Assembly: GCF_017313105.1 (NCBI RefSeq)
Contig: NZ_JAFLND010000001.1
Location: 1,455,600 to 1,519,599 of the forward strand
Reading direction: 5' to 3'
From: [Muricauda] lutisoli (nom. illeg.)
GTDB taxonomy: Bacteria; Bacteroidota; Bacteroidia; Flavobacteriales; Flavobacteriaceae
DNA length: 64,000 bases
Within the stretch, counting starts at the first letter, position 1. Each line of letters begins with the position of its first letter. This document shows, piece after piece, positions 17,526 through 25,777 of this stretch. The notes beneath the pieces were generated by a model. The model did not search any database. It was not told the origin of the DNA and was given only the letters and a program-made list of their open reading frames with translations. The translations under genes and the position numbers were made by a program.

Positions 17526-18020
17526 TTAGTTCAGTAATCTCTTCTGTTTTTTTCGCTTTATCACGTTGGACACGATATCGAATATCTTGGATTTGGAGTC
17601 GCGGTAATTTTCAAAGTAATCCTGCACCTCCATAGCAAGGTCGTTATGAGTATCCAGGTACGCGGCTTCCATTTTTTCTTGATTGACCTCATCAACCATA
17701 ATTTGAAGCTGATTCTCGTGCAACTGTACCTTTTTGAAAAGGTCCACCAAATCCTTCTCAGATTTGTTCAAAGACTCCACAATAGGCTGAACGGTCTTGA
17801 ACATGTCGGAATCAATAATATCCAAAGTATAGTCCTTCACCATATTGTTTAGGAACTTTTGCTCGTCTTTTGCAAATTTTAATTCCGAGAACCATTTTTT
17901 TGATTCTTCGTGCAACTCTTCTGCACTGAACCACTCCCTAAATTTTCTTTTGCTTGATTTTGTTTCCATTTCTTTAATACATTGAGCGGCAGACGAATGC
18001 TCATCTGCCGCAAATTTCAT
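17526..18020 (-). CDS. Helical stress-island protein A, 164 aa (paralogue of 18539-18946)
   Basis: Predicted all-helical, highly charged soluble protein with no known domain that I recognise. It aligns along its length with the protein at 18539-18946: both have an N-terminal W..L.F..DE..F segment, a central HEN, then H.DL, Y...Y and a basic C-terminus (KRKKQKR here, KKKKP there). The start is directly adjacent to the hsp20 stop. It sits between hsp20 and ldhA in the operon, and its paralogue is on the other side of hsp20. A role as a structural or chaperone-associated stress protein is a guess from context. Confidence 0.75.
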   Translation of the reverse strand: MKFAADEHSSAAQCIKEMETKSSKRKFREWFSAEELHEESKKWFSELKFAKDEQKFLNNMVKDYTLDIIDSDMFKTVQPIVESLNKSEKDLVDLFKKVQLHENQLQIMVDEVNQEKMEAAYLDTHNDLAMEVQDYFENYRDSKSKIFDIVSNVIKRKKQKRLLN

Positions 18021-18461
18021 TTAAACCACCTCGATAACTTTTTTATGGTCTTCTTTAGCTTCTTCCATTTTTAGGACTTTTAGCTTAAGAATACCATTTT
18101 CGTAAACTGCCTTTACATCTTTTGATCGGTCAACAGAAGTAGGCAATTGCAAGGTTCTTGTAAATGCATTGTAGTTGAATTCCCTTCGTGTGAAGTTTTC
18201 ATCCTCCTCGGTCTCCTCTTTGCTTTTTTGGGCAGAGACCTCCAATACATCATCTTTCATAGTGATCTCGAAATCTTTTTTTTCAAATCCGGGTGCGGCA
18301 AATTCAATTTCAAAATCATCTTTATGCTCTTTGACATTCATTGATGGATGGGTTTTTTCCAAATTGAAAAAATCATCATCAATAAACGTGTCCCGATTGA
18401 AGAAATCAATCAGACTTTCATTCCATGGAAATCGTTTTCCATCTAATTTGACAAGTGACAT
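18021..18461 (-). CDS. Small heat shock protein, Hsp20/alpha-crystallin family, 146 aa
   Basis: The alpha-crystallin domain spans about residues 38-135: it starts at PSMNVKEHKDDFEIEF, has the APGFEKKDF turn, and ends with the conserved NGILKLKV. A C-terminal I-x-V (VIEVV) motif for oligomer assembly follows. It is an ATP-independent holdase that binds unfolding proteins. It lies inside the Fnr-boxed operon between two paralogous helical proteins (77 bp after one, no gap to the other). I see no separate heat-shock promoter in the 77-bp gap. Confidence 0.93.
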   Translation of the reverse strand: MSLVKLDGKRFPWNESLIDFFNRDTFIDDDFFNLEKTHPSMNVKEHKDDFEIEFAAPGFEKKDFEITMKDDVLEVSAQKSKEETEEDENFTRREFNYNAFTRTLQLPTSVDRSKDVKAVYENGILKLKVLKMEEAKEDHKKVIEVV

Positions 18462-18538
18462 AACTACATAATTTACTGATTAATGAATATGTGTCAATCC
18501 GACAAGAACTCCATTTCACTTATTAAAACAAAGCCCTG

Positions 18539-18946
18539 TCAGTACAACGGCTTCTTTTTTTTGAGTACCGAACCTGCATAATTGTAGACCTCTTCTTTAA
18601 GGTTGATGTAGGTTTTGATATACTCGGCGATTTTTTCCTTTAAATCCTGGTGCTTTTCATAATAATGATCGTCGCATTTACGCTCCACGCATTCAAAAAT
18701 GCCACCAAGGCCATTCTCATGTTTTTTAATGGATTCCGATAGCGACTTTCTGTTTTTTTGGGAAGTATGGAAATGTTGTTTAAATGTATCCAACCGTTCA
18801 AACAAGTTGGGCGTACTCGGTTCAAAGACATAGGAATCCAACAACCTCTGTATAAAGGCCATTTCATCCTCGATAAACAACAAATAGGATTTCCAGTTTT
18901 GCAGCTCATCGTGCATTACCTCTATTTTTCTTTCCCTTACCATCAT
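18539..18946 (-). CDS. Helical stress-island protein B, 135 aa (paralogue of 17526-18020)
   Basis: Charged, predicted helical protein with no recognised domain. It shares the HEN...H.DL...Y...Y...K pattern with the 164-aa protein on the other side of hsp20, which marks an old duplication. It starts the operon that continues through hsp20 and ldhA; the promoter with box TGATctaaATCA lies 60 bp upstream. Cys residues in FECVERKCDD (around 88-97) are absent from the paralogue. Function unknown; co-transcription with a holdase and a fermentation enzyme suggests a dormancy or stress role. Confidence 0.75.
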   Translation of the reverse strand: MMVRERKIEVMHDELQNWKSYLLFIEDEMAFIQRLLDSYVFEPSTPNLFERLDTFKQHFHTSQKNRKSLSESIKKHENGLGGIFECVERKCDDHYYEKHQDLKEKIAEYIKTYINLKEEVYNYAGSVLKKKKPLY

Positions 18947-18975
18947 TACGGTATTACATTTTTTAATTACTAATG

Positions 18976-19018
18976 AATGTAAGGTTTGGTCGGTTCCTGT
19001 GAAATGATCTAAATCACT
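18976..19018 (-). promoter_or_regulatory. Fnr-type box and -7 element driving the Hsp20/LdhA operon
   Basis: A perfect TGATctaaATCA palindrome (19007-19018) is separated by 23 bp from TACATTCA (18976-18983, read on the minus strand; 4 of 6 informative bases of TAnnTTTG). The first gene of the operon starts at 18946. The spacing is identical to the other boxed promoters of this island. Confidence 0.7.
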
Positions 19019-19032
19019 TTACTGGTTTAAAT

Positions 19033-19461
19033 TTAGGTGGTCTCAGGATAACGGTCATCTATTCCAAAAGATCGTTTCACCAATGCTTTGAACTGGTTTT
19101 CCGACATACTATCGGCTGTCTCGGTTGTTTTTACCTTGGCGGCCAATCCAGGGTGTCGTTCTTTAAGTGAACCCACAAATTTTTCAGGGGCTTCGGCGGG
19201 TCCAAATATGGCAATTTGATCTGCATCCGAAATCTTTTCGGCTATCTTTTCAAAATAATTATGTAATTGGTGTTTTTCCCTTTCGAGATACTTGCTATCC
19301 TGCACCACGTCTTGTGGACCCCATTTGGTTTTTGATCTTGCGCCTCCCTTAGGATTAAAAAAATCGAGTTCCGAAGGAATGTTAAAAAGACTTTCCTTTC
19401 CATTGTTCAATATTACTCCATTGGCTTCTTGTTTATCCAGCCATATTCCTACTTGCTTCAT
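19033..19461 (-). CDS. Conserved stress-island protein, possibly eRF1-domain-like, 142 aa
   Basis: Small acidic soluble protein. Its C-terminal half (QIAIFGPAEAPEKFVGSL, then AADSMSENQFKAL-like) resembles the alpha/beta fold of archaeal eRF1/pelota domain 3 and the so-called bacterial eRF1-like proteins; I base this on pattern memory only. It follows the UspA gene at 19476 by 14 bp, so it is the second gene of that operon. It may bind ribosomes in stressed cells, but this is speculative. Confidence 0.6.
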   Translation of the reverse strand: MKQVGIWLDKQEANGVILNNGKESLFNIPSELDFFNPKGGARSKTKWGPQDVVQDSKYLEREKHQLHNYFEKIAEKISDADQIAIFGPAEAPEKFVGSLKERHPGLAAKVKTTETADSMSENQFKALVKRSFGIDDRYPETT

Positions 19462-19475
19462 AGTTCCATCTTTTA

Positions 19476-20327
19476 TTAGTTATCATTCAGTTCTAAAATG
19501 GGCACTTGTGGATCGTACCCTATTTTTTTTACCAACGGGTTTGACAGTATGCTCCCAAAAAACAAATGTTTCTTGTTTAAAAAAGCTACCATATCGCAGT
19601 TGTGGTCCTCAATGAACTTATTGATTCCACTACTGATTTTATCAGCTGGCAAAAAATGCATTTCGTAATCTGTTCCCTGCAGAATTTCTTGTAGCAGTTC
19701 CTTATTTATCTTTTCTTTTCTACTGAGCTTTCCGTCTTTATCCTTATCAATGTGAACTACATTGATTTTTGCATCGAACAATTTGGATATCTCTATCAAG
19801 TCACCTATTTCCTTTTTCTTGAAAGGTGTCTTATAATCTGTCGGGAAGACAATTTCCTTTGGTTCCTCGAACATATAGTTATTGGGAACTGCAATCACTG
19901 GACATTCCCTTATCTGCTCCATCACATTTACGGTATTGGTACCAAATATGCGAGCTTTGGACTCCGTTATCCCTTTAGTGCCCATTACAATAATATCGAT
20001 GTCCTTTTTATCGATCACGTTTCTGATAGCTTCTGTTAAGCTATTGAAAGTTGTAATGGTATGAAATTCGTGCTTATCATTTTGGGGGTGTAATTTCACC
20101 ATTTTCATCAATCGTTCCATTCCTTCCTCCGATTCCTGTTTCGCTGCTTCATAATATGGCTCACCTGCTTCGGGCACCCTCATACTGTCCAAAGTGTAAC
20201 CGGAAACATGAAAGGCGTTCAGGATATAAAAATCGCATCGTATATTTTTATAGAGTTCCAGTGCATATCGAATGGCGTTCAATGCATTTTTTGAATAATC
20301 CGTAGGTAACAAAACTCTCTTGTCCAT
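19476..20327 (-). CDS. Universal stress protein, two UspA domains, 283 aa
   Basis: N-terminal UspA domain starts VLLPTDYSKNAL and has the ATP-binding loop MGTKGITESKARIFGTN (G-2x-G-9x-G). The second domain (about 160-283) begins EIVFPTDYKTP and has a degenerate loop (LNKKHLFFGSI), so only one nucleotide site is likely. Cytoplasmic stress protein. It has its own Fnr-type promoter (20347-20389) and leads the eRF1-like gene. Confidence 0.92.
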   Translation of the reverse strand: MDKRVLLPTDYSKNALNAIRYALELYKNIRCDFYILNAFHVSGYTLDSMRVPEAGEPYYEAAKQESEEGMERLMKMVKLHPQNDKHEFHTITTFNSLTEAIRNVIDKKDIDIIVMGTKGITESKARIFGTNTVNVMEQIRECPVIAVPNNYMFEEPKEIVFPTDYKTPFKKKEIGDLIEISKLFDAKINVVHIDKDKDGKLSRKEKINKELLQEILQGTDYEMHFLPADKISSGINKFIEDHNCDMVAFLNKKHLFFGSILSNPLVKKIGYDPQVPILELNDN

Positions 20328-20346
20328 GATGATCTTTGGTTTTTAT

Positions 20347-20389
20347 GAAAGTTACATTTCCTTAAAATGATATACCATGATTTTGGTCA
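20347..20389 (-). promoter_or_regulatory. Fnr-type box and -7 element for UspA (19476-20327)
   Basis: TGATtttgGTCA (20378-20389; 7 of 8 half-site bases palindromic), then exactly 23 bp, then TAACTTTC on the minus strand (20347-20354; 5 of 6 bases of TAnnTTTG). The box overlaps the stop codon of the upstream uspA gene, so this promoter is internal to the uspA series. Confidence 0.75.
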
Positions 20390-21202
20390 ACTTGGGTCGT
20401 GGGGCAAAATCAAAAAGGGCACGTTCAATTTCGTGTTGAGCTCCTTTATGATCCCCTTGCCAATAAACTCCAAGAAAAAGTGATGTGGATAGTAAACCAT
20501 GCACAACATATCAATACTCCATAGGTCCACAAATTCCAAAATGGTATTTACTTTACCATCAAAAACAGGAAGCTCAACTTCTTTGGAACATTTTTGGTCG
20601 ATTTCCTTAAAAAAGCCAGCCTTGTTTTTCTCGGAGGCAGGATCATCCTTATCCTCATCGATGCTCATGGGTACAATTATGCCATCAGATAAATCACAGA
20701 AATACTGTAAGGTTTTACTATTTTTCTTTGCTATTGGATTTATATAATTGGAGGTAAATGCAATTTTGTCCACCTTTTTAAAGTCGATTTCCAAAGGCAC
20801 TATCAACACCGGGCAATTGCTTATCTCCCGAACTATTTGCATGGCATTGTTACCAAACAGGATATGCTTGATATCCTCTTTGCCTTTATTTCCAATCACT
20901 GTCAAGTCCACTTGGTGATCTTCTGCATATTGGGCAATCCCCTCGGTCATATCGGAGCATAAAGAAACTTTTTTAAAGACATGTTTTGTATTTTCCCCAA
21001 CATCCCTGACCAATCTATGTACCATGGCATCCAAATCTTGGGCCGATTCCGTTTTGGCCTTTTCCTTATCAGGATCAGTATCCCCACTGCAAACATTCAC
21101 AAGATGAAATATGCATTCCCTGTTCTGAAATAACCTTGCTGCATAGTAAAACGCATTGTACGAGTTGTTTGAAAAATCGGTGGGCACTAAAATCTTTAAC
21201 AT
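20387..21202 (-). CDS. Universal stress protein, two UspA domains, 271 aa
   Basis: The first domain begins ILVPTDFSNNSY and contains IGNKGKEDIKHILFGNN, the G-2x-G-9x-G nucleotide loop. The second domain is divergent (KIAFTSNYINP; no intact loop). It follows the 21212-22054 gene by 9 bp and shows no promoter of its own, so it is probably co-transcribed from the 22084-22126 promoter. Confidence 0.9.
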   Translation of the reverse strand: MLKILVPTDFSNNSYNAFYYAARLFQNRECIFHLVNVCSGDTDPDKEKAKTESAQDLDAMVHRLVRDVGENTKHVFKKVSLCSDMTEGIAQYAEDHQVDLTVIGNKGKEDIKHILFGNNAMQIVREISNCPVLIVPLEIDFKKVDKIAFTSNYINPIAKKNSKTLQYFCDLSDGIIVPMSIDEDKDDPASEKNKAGFFKEIDQKCSKEVELPVFDGKVNTILEFVDLWSIDMLCMVYYPHHFFLEFIGKGIIKELNTKLNVPFLILPHDPS

Positions 21203-21211
21203 GGCTTTTGC

Positions 21212-22054
21212 TTATTGTTGATATGGAAGTACTAAAAAAGGAACTTTGGTATGGAGACCTATATTTTTGATTGTAGGTTCCACGAAAAGGCGCTCTAAAA
21301 AAGTATGTTTGTTTTTGACCATGGCCAACATCTCCACGGGGGTTTCCTTTTGAAATTCATTTATGGCTTCTATGAGCTCCTGATCTGGTAGGTCGTGAAA
21401 TTTATGGTTTTGTTCCAATAGCTTGCTCTCCAAAAAAACCTTGTGGTTTTCCTGATCCAAATCAAGTCCATCAGGTGTGGTCACGTGCATAATATGTAAT
21501 TTGGAATGCCACAATTTGGAAAACTTGAGCAGAAAGTCAAGATTGGCTTTATTATAATCCACTTCATAATCGGTAGGGAACAAAATGTTGTTCGGTGGCT
21601 TATATTCAAAATCATAGGGTACGGCCAGAACAGGAATACTTGATTTTTGGATCACATGAACCGTATTGGACCCAAAAAGAATTTCTTTGGCTCCGGTGGC
21701 CCCCTGTGTTCCCATTACAATAAAGTCGATGTTTTCCTTTTGCGAAACGGACTCAATTTCATCACCCAAAGAATTAAAAGCGGCATGTGTGATATAGGTG
21801 TGTTTAGATATATTGAAAAGAGCCTTTATTCTTTTCCTTGTTTTTTCCAGTGCTTCCTCGGCCTTATATTTCTCATCATCCGCCAATCCAAATTGTCCTG
21901 GACTTCCCAGTGCATAATCTACTCTATAAATAGCTGGGGTATATGCATGTACCAAGTAAAAAATGCAGGTAGAATCCTCTAATAACTTCACTGCATAAGA
22001 AATAGCATGAAATGCTTGTTCGGAAAAATCGGTGGGCAATACTACTCTGATCAT
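21212..22054 (-). CDS. Universal stress protein, two UspA domains, 280 aa
   Basis: The first domain starts MIRVVLPTDFSEQAF and has MGTQGATGAKEILFGSN (ATP loop). The second begins NILFPTDYEVD with a degraded loop. I placed the start at ATG 22054: an upstream in-frame start at 22096 would lie upstream of the predicted transcription start of the boxed promoter, and UspA homologues begin at MIRVVLP-like sequence. First gene of a two-uspA operon. Confidence 0.9.
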   Translation of the reverse strand: MIRVVLPTDFSEQAFHAISYAVKLLEDSTCIFYLVHAYTPAIYRVDYALGSPGQFGLADDEKYKAEEALEKTRKRIKALFNISKHTYITHAAFNSLGDEIESVSQKENIDFIVMGTQGATGAKEILFGSNTVHVIQKSSIPVLAVPYDFEYKPPNNILFPTDYEVDYNKANLDFLLKFSKLWHSKLHIMHVTTPDGLDLDQENHKVFLESKLLEQNHKFHDLPDQELIEAINEFQKETPVEMLAMVKNKHTFLERLFVEPTIKNIGLHTKVPFLVLPYQQ

Positions 22055-22083
22055 AGCTCTATTATTTAAAAACCTACTATAAA

Positions 22084-22126
22084 CAAAGCTATCCACAGTA
22101 CTTATTTTATACTATGATTTACATCA
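22084..22126 (-). promoter_or_regulatory. Fnr-type box and perfect -7 element for the uspA operon
   Basis: Perfect palindrome TGATttacATCA (22115-22126), 23 bp, then TAGCTTTG on the minus strand (22084-22091), a full match to TAnnTTTG. The expected transcription start is near 22080, giving a box centre about 40 bp upstream, the class II position for Crp/Fnr proteins. This is the best formed promoter of the island. Confidence 0.8.
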
Positions 22127-22206
22127 GATATTAAATAAATTCAGGGGAACCAAACTAATGCCGGAACAAAAATTGGACTCGATTCGATTGGTCTGGAAAT
22201 AAGAGC

Positions 22207-23043
22207 TTATTCGTGAATTACGTAAAAGGGGATTTTTGTATGAAAACTTATTTGTTCCACTATGGAGTCGAACAGGATCTGTTGAATAAAATTTAGGTTT
22301 TTTGCGACCATAACAATCATATCAATGTCCCTGCTCTCCACAAAACACTGAATGGCCGGCTTTACCTTTTGATTGCTAATTGTATGAAAACCGTATTTTC
22401 CTTCAAAAGAATCTTGCATGAAATCCAGTAAATGTTCTTTGTTCTTTTCTTGTTCTTCATTTAAACTATCACCCTCTTTTAAGGCATTCATGACACTGAA
22501 TTTTGCTTTACCCAAAGTAACCATTTCTTCCATCGGCCTTAAAATTTTAAGGGAATAGAAAATATTAAAATCTGTAGGGAATGCTATTTCCTTTGGTTTG
22601 GAAAGTTCCACACCAACGGGAACAACAAGGGTATTGCACTGTACTTTGGTGATCACATCCCCTGCGTTGCTTCCCAGTACCTTTTCCCTTATTCCAGAAA
22701 TACCTTTGGTACCCATTACAATAAGTTGTATGTTTTGCTCCTCTACATGTTTTTTAATAGTGGGGATAAAAAAGCCGTACTCGTGCAAAGCAAAGAAAAA
22801 GTGGTTGGCCTCCGTACTGTGTTTCCGGCTTTTTTTAACCAGATCATTAAGTCGTTTTTTGGTGTTTTCGCTGGAATCATTTTCCACTTCCTGAAAAGAC
22901 TCCGAATCCTTTTTCGTGTCCAACAATGTTCCGACGTAAAGCAAATAAAAATTACATTCCATAGCGCTAAAGAGCACTTGGGCATACTTTAATGCTCGAA
23001 TGGAATTTTCGGAAAAATCTGTTGGGACCAGAATATTCTTCAT
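22207..23043 (-). CDS. Universal stress protein, two UspA domains, 278 aa
   Basis: Starts ILVPTDFSENSI and has the nucleotide loop MGTKGISGIREKVLGSN in the first domain. The second domain (EIAFPTDFNIF) keeps the fold but lost the loop. Monocistronic: its promoter region 23044-23131 carries an Fnr-type box, and the next uspA gene downstream has its own promoter. Confidence 0.92.
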   Translation of the reverse strand: MKNILVPTDFSENSIRALKYAQVLFSAMECNFYLLYVGTLLDTKKDSESFQEVENDSSENTKKRLNDLVKKSRKHSTEANHFFFALHEYGFFIPTIKKHVEEQNIQLIVMGTKGISGIREKVLGSNAGDVITKVQCNTLVVPVGVELSKPKEIAFPTDFNIFYSLKILRPMEEMVTLGKAKFSVMNALKEGDSLNEEQEKNKEHLLDFMQDSFEGKYGFHTISNQKVKPAIQCFVESRDIDMIVMVAKNLNFIQQILFDSIVEQISFHTKIPFYVIHE

Positions 23044-23062
23044 TTGTCATAAATTGATAGTA

Positions 23063-23104
23063 CAAGTTTGTCATTCATTAAAAAAAAAGGAATGATATAT
23101 ATCA
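23063..23104 (-). promoter_or_regulatory. Fnr-type box upstream of UspA (22207-23043)
   Basis: Perfect palindrome TGATatatATCA at 23093-23104, 49 bp upstream of the start codon. The -7 element is weak (CAAACTTG, 23063-23070, 4 of 6 bases, gap 22), so the box is well supported but the core promoter is less certain. Confidence 0.6.
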
Positions 23105-23131
23105 CTTGACTAATTTATGACCCATATTTTG

Positions 23132-24181
23132 TTAGTGCACTTGTTCCAATGCTTCCTTATCAAGGACCAAAATATTTCTGTTTTCTATCGCAATAAGTCC
23201 CTCATGTTTAAAATCCGAAAGGGTTCTGATAAGGCTTTCCGTAGCAATACCGGCCACTCCGGCCAAGTCGCTACGTGCTATTTTTAAGGGAGCCTGTTTG
23301 TCCCTGTTCATGGCCTTGCAATACATTAAAAGGGTCTGGGCTGTTTTTTTTCTGACCGAACTATAGGCCATTTGCAGTAATTGCTTTTTAATATTTTCTA
23401 GGTCTCCTGCCATGACATCCATCAGTTCGAGGGAAACACTTTTGTTGTCTTCCAAAATCGCTTTTACCTTTTCTTTGGATATTCCCGCCAACTCCACATC
23501 TTCCATGGCCACTGCATACTCTTTGTACGGCAGGTGGTCGGTTAACGAGGTAAAGCCCAAAAAATCGTCCTCTGCATAAATAGATGTGATCAATTCCTTC
23601 CCTTCCTCGTCCAATCCACAACTTTTGACCACTCCTTTTAAAATCAGATATACCATGTTGGAATGGTCTCCCTTGGAATAAATGGTCTCGTCCTTATCGT
23701 AGGAAAACAACTGACCATGATCATCAAAAAAGTTTTTCAGTTCGTTCAAATTCCTTATTTCATGCTCTTGGCTTGCTTGTTTTGGATGTTCCTCCAGAAC
23801 AGCCTTCATTTGTTCGGCCTTCTCCAATCGACATTTAATGGCGGACAAAAGTTCTTCCTCTTCAAAGGGTTTTGTCAAATAATCATCCGCACCAAGGTTC
23901 ATTCCCTTTCTAACATCTTGTTTTTCTGTCTTGGCAGAAACAAAAATAAAAGGGATGTAACGGGTATTTTCGTAGGTCGAAAGTTCTTCCAATACTTCGT
24001 AACCATCCATTTCCGGCATCATAATATCACAGAGCACCAAGTCCGGATGTTCTTTTTTGGCCAGTTCCACGGCCATTTTTCCGTTCGATGCCGAGCAAAC
24101 GTTAAAGCTGGATAATTCCAACAGTTCGGCTATATTTTCACGCAATGAGGTGTCATCCTCCACCAACAGAATTTTTTTCAT
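23132..24181 (-). CDS. Response regulator with C-terminal Crp/Fnr module, 349 aa
   Basis: Receiver domain 1-120 has acidic residues E8-D9-D10, phospho-acceptor D52 (LVLCDIMMPEMDG), S82 and K104. A cyclic-nucleotide-binding-like beta-barrel (about 155-265) and a Crp-type HTH (about 272-349) follow. The recognition helix reads ATESLIRTL: it keeps the E-x-x-x-R pair that in Crp and Fnr contacts the TGA/TCA core. There is no Fnr-type Cys cluster. The gene overlaps the kinase stop by 29 bp. It is the most likely activator of the TGAY-N4-RTCA promoters around it (inference). Confidence 0.88.
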   Translation of the reverse strand: MKKILLVEDDTSLRENIAELLELSSFNVCSASNGKMAVELAKKEHPDLVLCDIMMPEMDGYEVLEELSTYENTRYIPFIFVSAKTEKQDVRKGMNLGADDYLTKPFEEEELLSAIKCRLEKAEQMKAVLEEHPKQASQEHEIRNLNELKNFFDDHGQLFSYDKDETIYSKGDHSNMVYLILKGVVKSCGLDEEGKELITSIYAEDDFLGFTSLTDHLPYKEYAVAMEDVELAGISKEKVKAILEDNKSVSLELMDVMAGDLENIKKQLLQMAYSSVRKKTAQTLLMYCKAMNRDKQAPLKIARSDLAGVAGIATESLIRTLSDFKHEGLIAIENRNILVLDKEALEQVH

Positions 24182-25691
24182 CTTTTTCCTTGTTATTTAT
24201 TGGTATGTACAGTGTGAATGTGGAACCCTTACCCAGTTCACTTTTAAAAGTAACATTGGCGTTTAAGTTATGCATGTGTTGCCTAACAATATTCAATCCT
24301 ATACCTGTACCTTGATAGGTTAAAACATTACTGGCCCGATAATATCTATCAAAGATAAAGGGTTGGTCTTCCGATGGAATTCCAAAACCTTGATCCACTA
24401 CATCGATTTTTAACTGATTTTCTCCTTTTGAAACCCTTAGCTCTACAGTTCTATATTCGGGAGAATACTTTATGGCATTGTGCATAAGGTTGGAAAGTGC
24501 CAATCCCATAATTTTTTCGTCAAACTCCATTACAATACCATCTATATTCTCGGGATACTTAATACGTTGCCCTTCCTTTAAAAGTGTATTGGAGTCGTAA
24601 ACCACTTCATTGATCAATCTGCTCAAAGGAAAGGTGGTCATATTGTATTTTACCTTTCCAAGGTCCAAACGCTCAATAGACAAAAAATCCGTTAAAATAT
24701 TGTCCAAATACTTTACTTTGGATTTAATGGTGGCTATGTGCTTGTTTCTTCGCTCCTGATGGCCGGTTTCCGTATACTTTGATAGTAGCGAGGTAGATGT
24801 TAGAATACTCGTCAAAGGTGTTTTAAACTCATGGGACACGAGCGACAGGAACTTTGTTTTCAGCTCATTGAGCTTTTTCTCTGCCTTCAAGGCCTGTCTT
24901 AACTGTTGGGTACGTTCTTCCACAGTGTTTTCCAACTGTTGGGTATAATTTTTCCTTTCGGTAATATCCAGTACAATGGCCACACAAACCTTCTGCTTGC
25001 CAATAAATGATAATTGAAGGTGCACCTCGACCGGGTATCTCCTGCCATCCTTGCGTTGGTGTACCGTTTCAAAAATCACCTTTTCCCTTCTTTCCGATAA
25101 CAAAGGTGAAATCAATCGTTTCATGACCTCCGAAGTAACCTCGGGCTTAATATCCATTACCGACATTTCACCCAATTCTTGCATGTTGTACCCCAAATTG
25201 AGCTGGGCACCTCGGTTTACATTGATAAAGGTGAACGACTCCGCATCGAACACATAAATTTCGTTCAGGGATTCATCAAAAATTTGATACCAATAATCTA
25301 TGGTCTGTTCGGCCTTCTTCCTTTCGGTTATATCCTTTATTAACGCAAGGACATACTTTTTTTGAAGAAGTTTGAAAGGGTTGAGGCTTATTTCCAAAGG
25401 AAACTCTTCACCTCCTTTTCGTATGCCCACCAAATCCACTTCCGGGCCCATCTGTCTTGATTTGCCCTTTCGCATAAAGCCCGAAAACAAATGCTCATGC
25501 CCGTCCCTGAAACGTTCCGGCAACAAAATCTCCAAGGATTCACCGTTAAGTTCTCCATCGGCATAATCAAACATTTTGTTGGCTGCAGTGTTGCTCGCCG
25601 TAATTCGCTGTTGTTCATTTACAATAAGAATGCCCTCGGAGATTGCCTCCGATAAAATGCCAAGTACGTTACTATCTTCGAATCTTTCCAA
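24153..25691 (-). CDS. Soluble PAS-PAS sensor histidine kinase, 512 aa
   Basis: Two PAS domains (about 7-125 and 130-250), each followed by a PAC tail (DITERKK), a coiled coil, HisKA with phospho-acceptor His287 (VSHEFKTPL), and an HATPase with NLMHNAIKY, DQGFGIP and GTGIGL. No transmembrane segments, so it senses an intracellular signal. I see no haem-binding or Cys motif that would fix the signal as oxygen or redox. The regulator start lies inside the 3' end of this gene (29-bp overlap): a coupled two-component pair. The start codon is 19 bp from the Fnr-type box at 25710-25721. Confidence 0.9.
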   Translation of the reverse strand: MERFEDSNVLGILSEAISEGILIVNEQQRITASNTAANKMFDYADGELNGESLEILLPERFRDGHEHLFSGFMRKGKSRQMGPEVDLVGIRKGGEEFPLEISLNPFKLLQKKYVLALIKDITERKKAEQTIDYWYQIFDESLNEIYVFDAESFTFINVNRGAQLNLGYNMQELGEMSVMDIKPEVTSEVMKRLISPLLSERREKVIFETVHQRKDGRRYPVEVHLQLSFIGKQKVCVAIVLDITERKNYTQQLENTVEERTQQLRQALKAEKKLNELKTKFLSLVSHEFKTPLTSILTSTSLLSKYTETGHQERRNKHIATIKSKVKYLDNILTDFLSIERLDLGKVKYNMTTFPLSRLINEVVYDSNTLLKEGQRIKYPENIDGIVMEFDEKIMGLALSNLMHNAIKYSPEYRTVELRVSKGENQLKIDVVDQGFGIPSEDQPFIFDRYYRASNVLTYQGTGIGLNIVRQHMHNLNANVTFKSELGKGSTFTLYIPINNKEKDEKNSVGGG

Positions 25692-25709
25692 AACAATAAC
25701 TAAATTTAC

Positions 25710-25752
25710 TGATTTACATCATGGGGGGAAATTATTTACATGAGTATATTTA
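25710..25752 (+). promoter_or_regulatory. Fnr-type box and -7 element for the 135-aa gene; next to the kinase start
   Basis: Perfect palindrome TGATttacATCA (25710-25721), the same 12 bases as in the uspA promoter at 22115. After 23 bp comes TATATTTA (25745-25752; 5 of 6 bases of TAnnTTTG), and the plus-strand gene starts at 25778. In the other direction the box is 18 bp from the kinase ATG, where a bound dimer would block rather than activate. Confidence 0.75.
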
Positions 25753-25777
25753 ATCTCTTAGTCTAAAATTTAAGAAA

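Noticed and set aside
18462-18538. Possible separate heat-shock promoter (TGTC-N5-GACA repeat) before hsp20
   Set aside because: The repeat is 4 bp with an odd spacer, there is no CIRCE element, and no -7 element stands at a sensible distance; hsp20 is better explained as part of the upstream operon.
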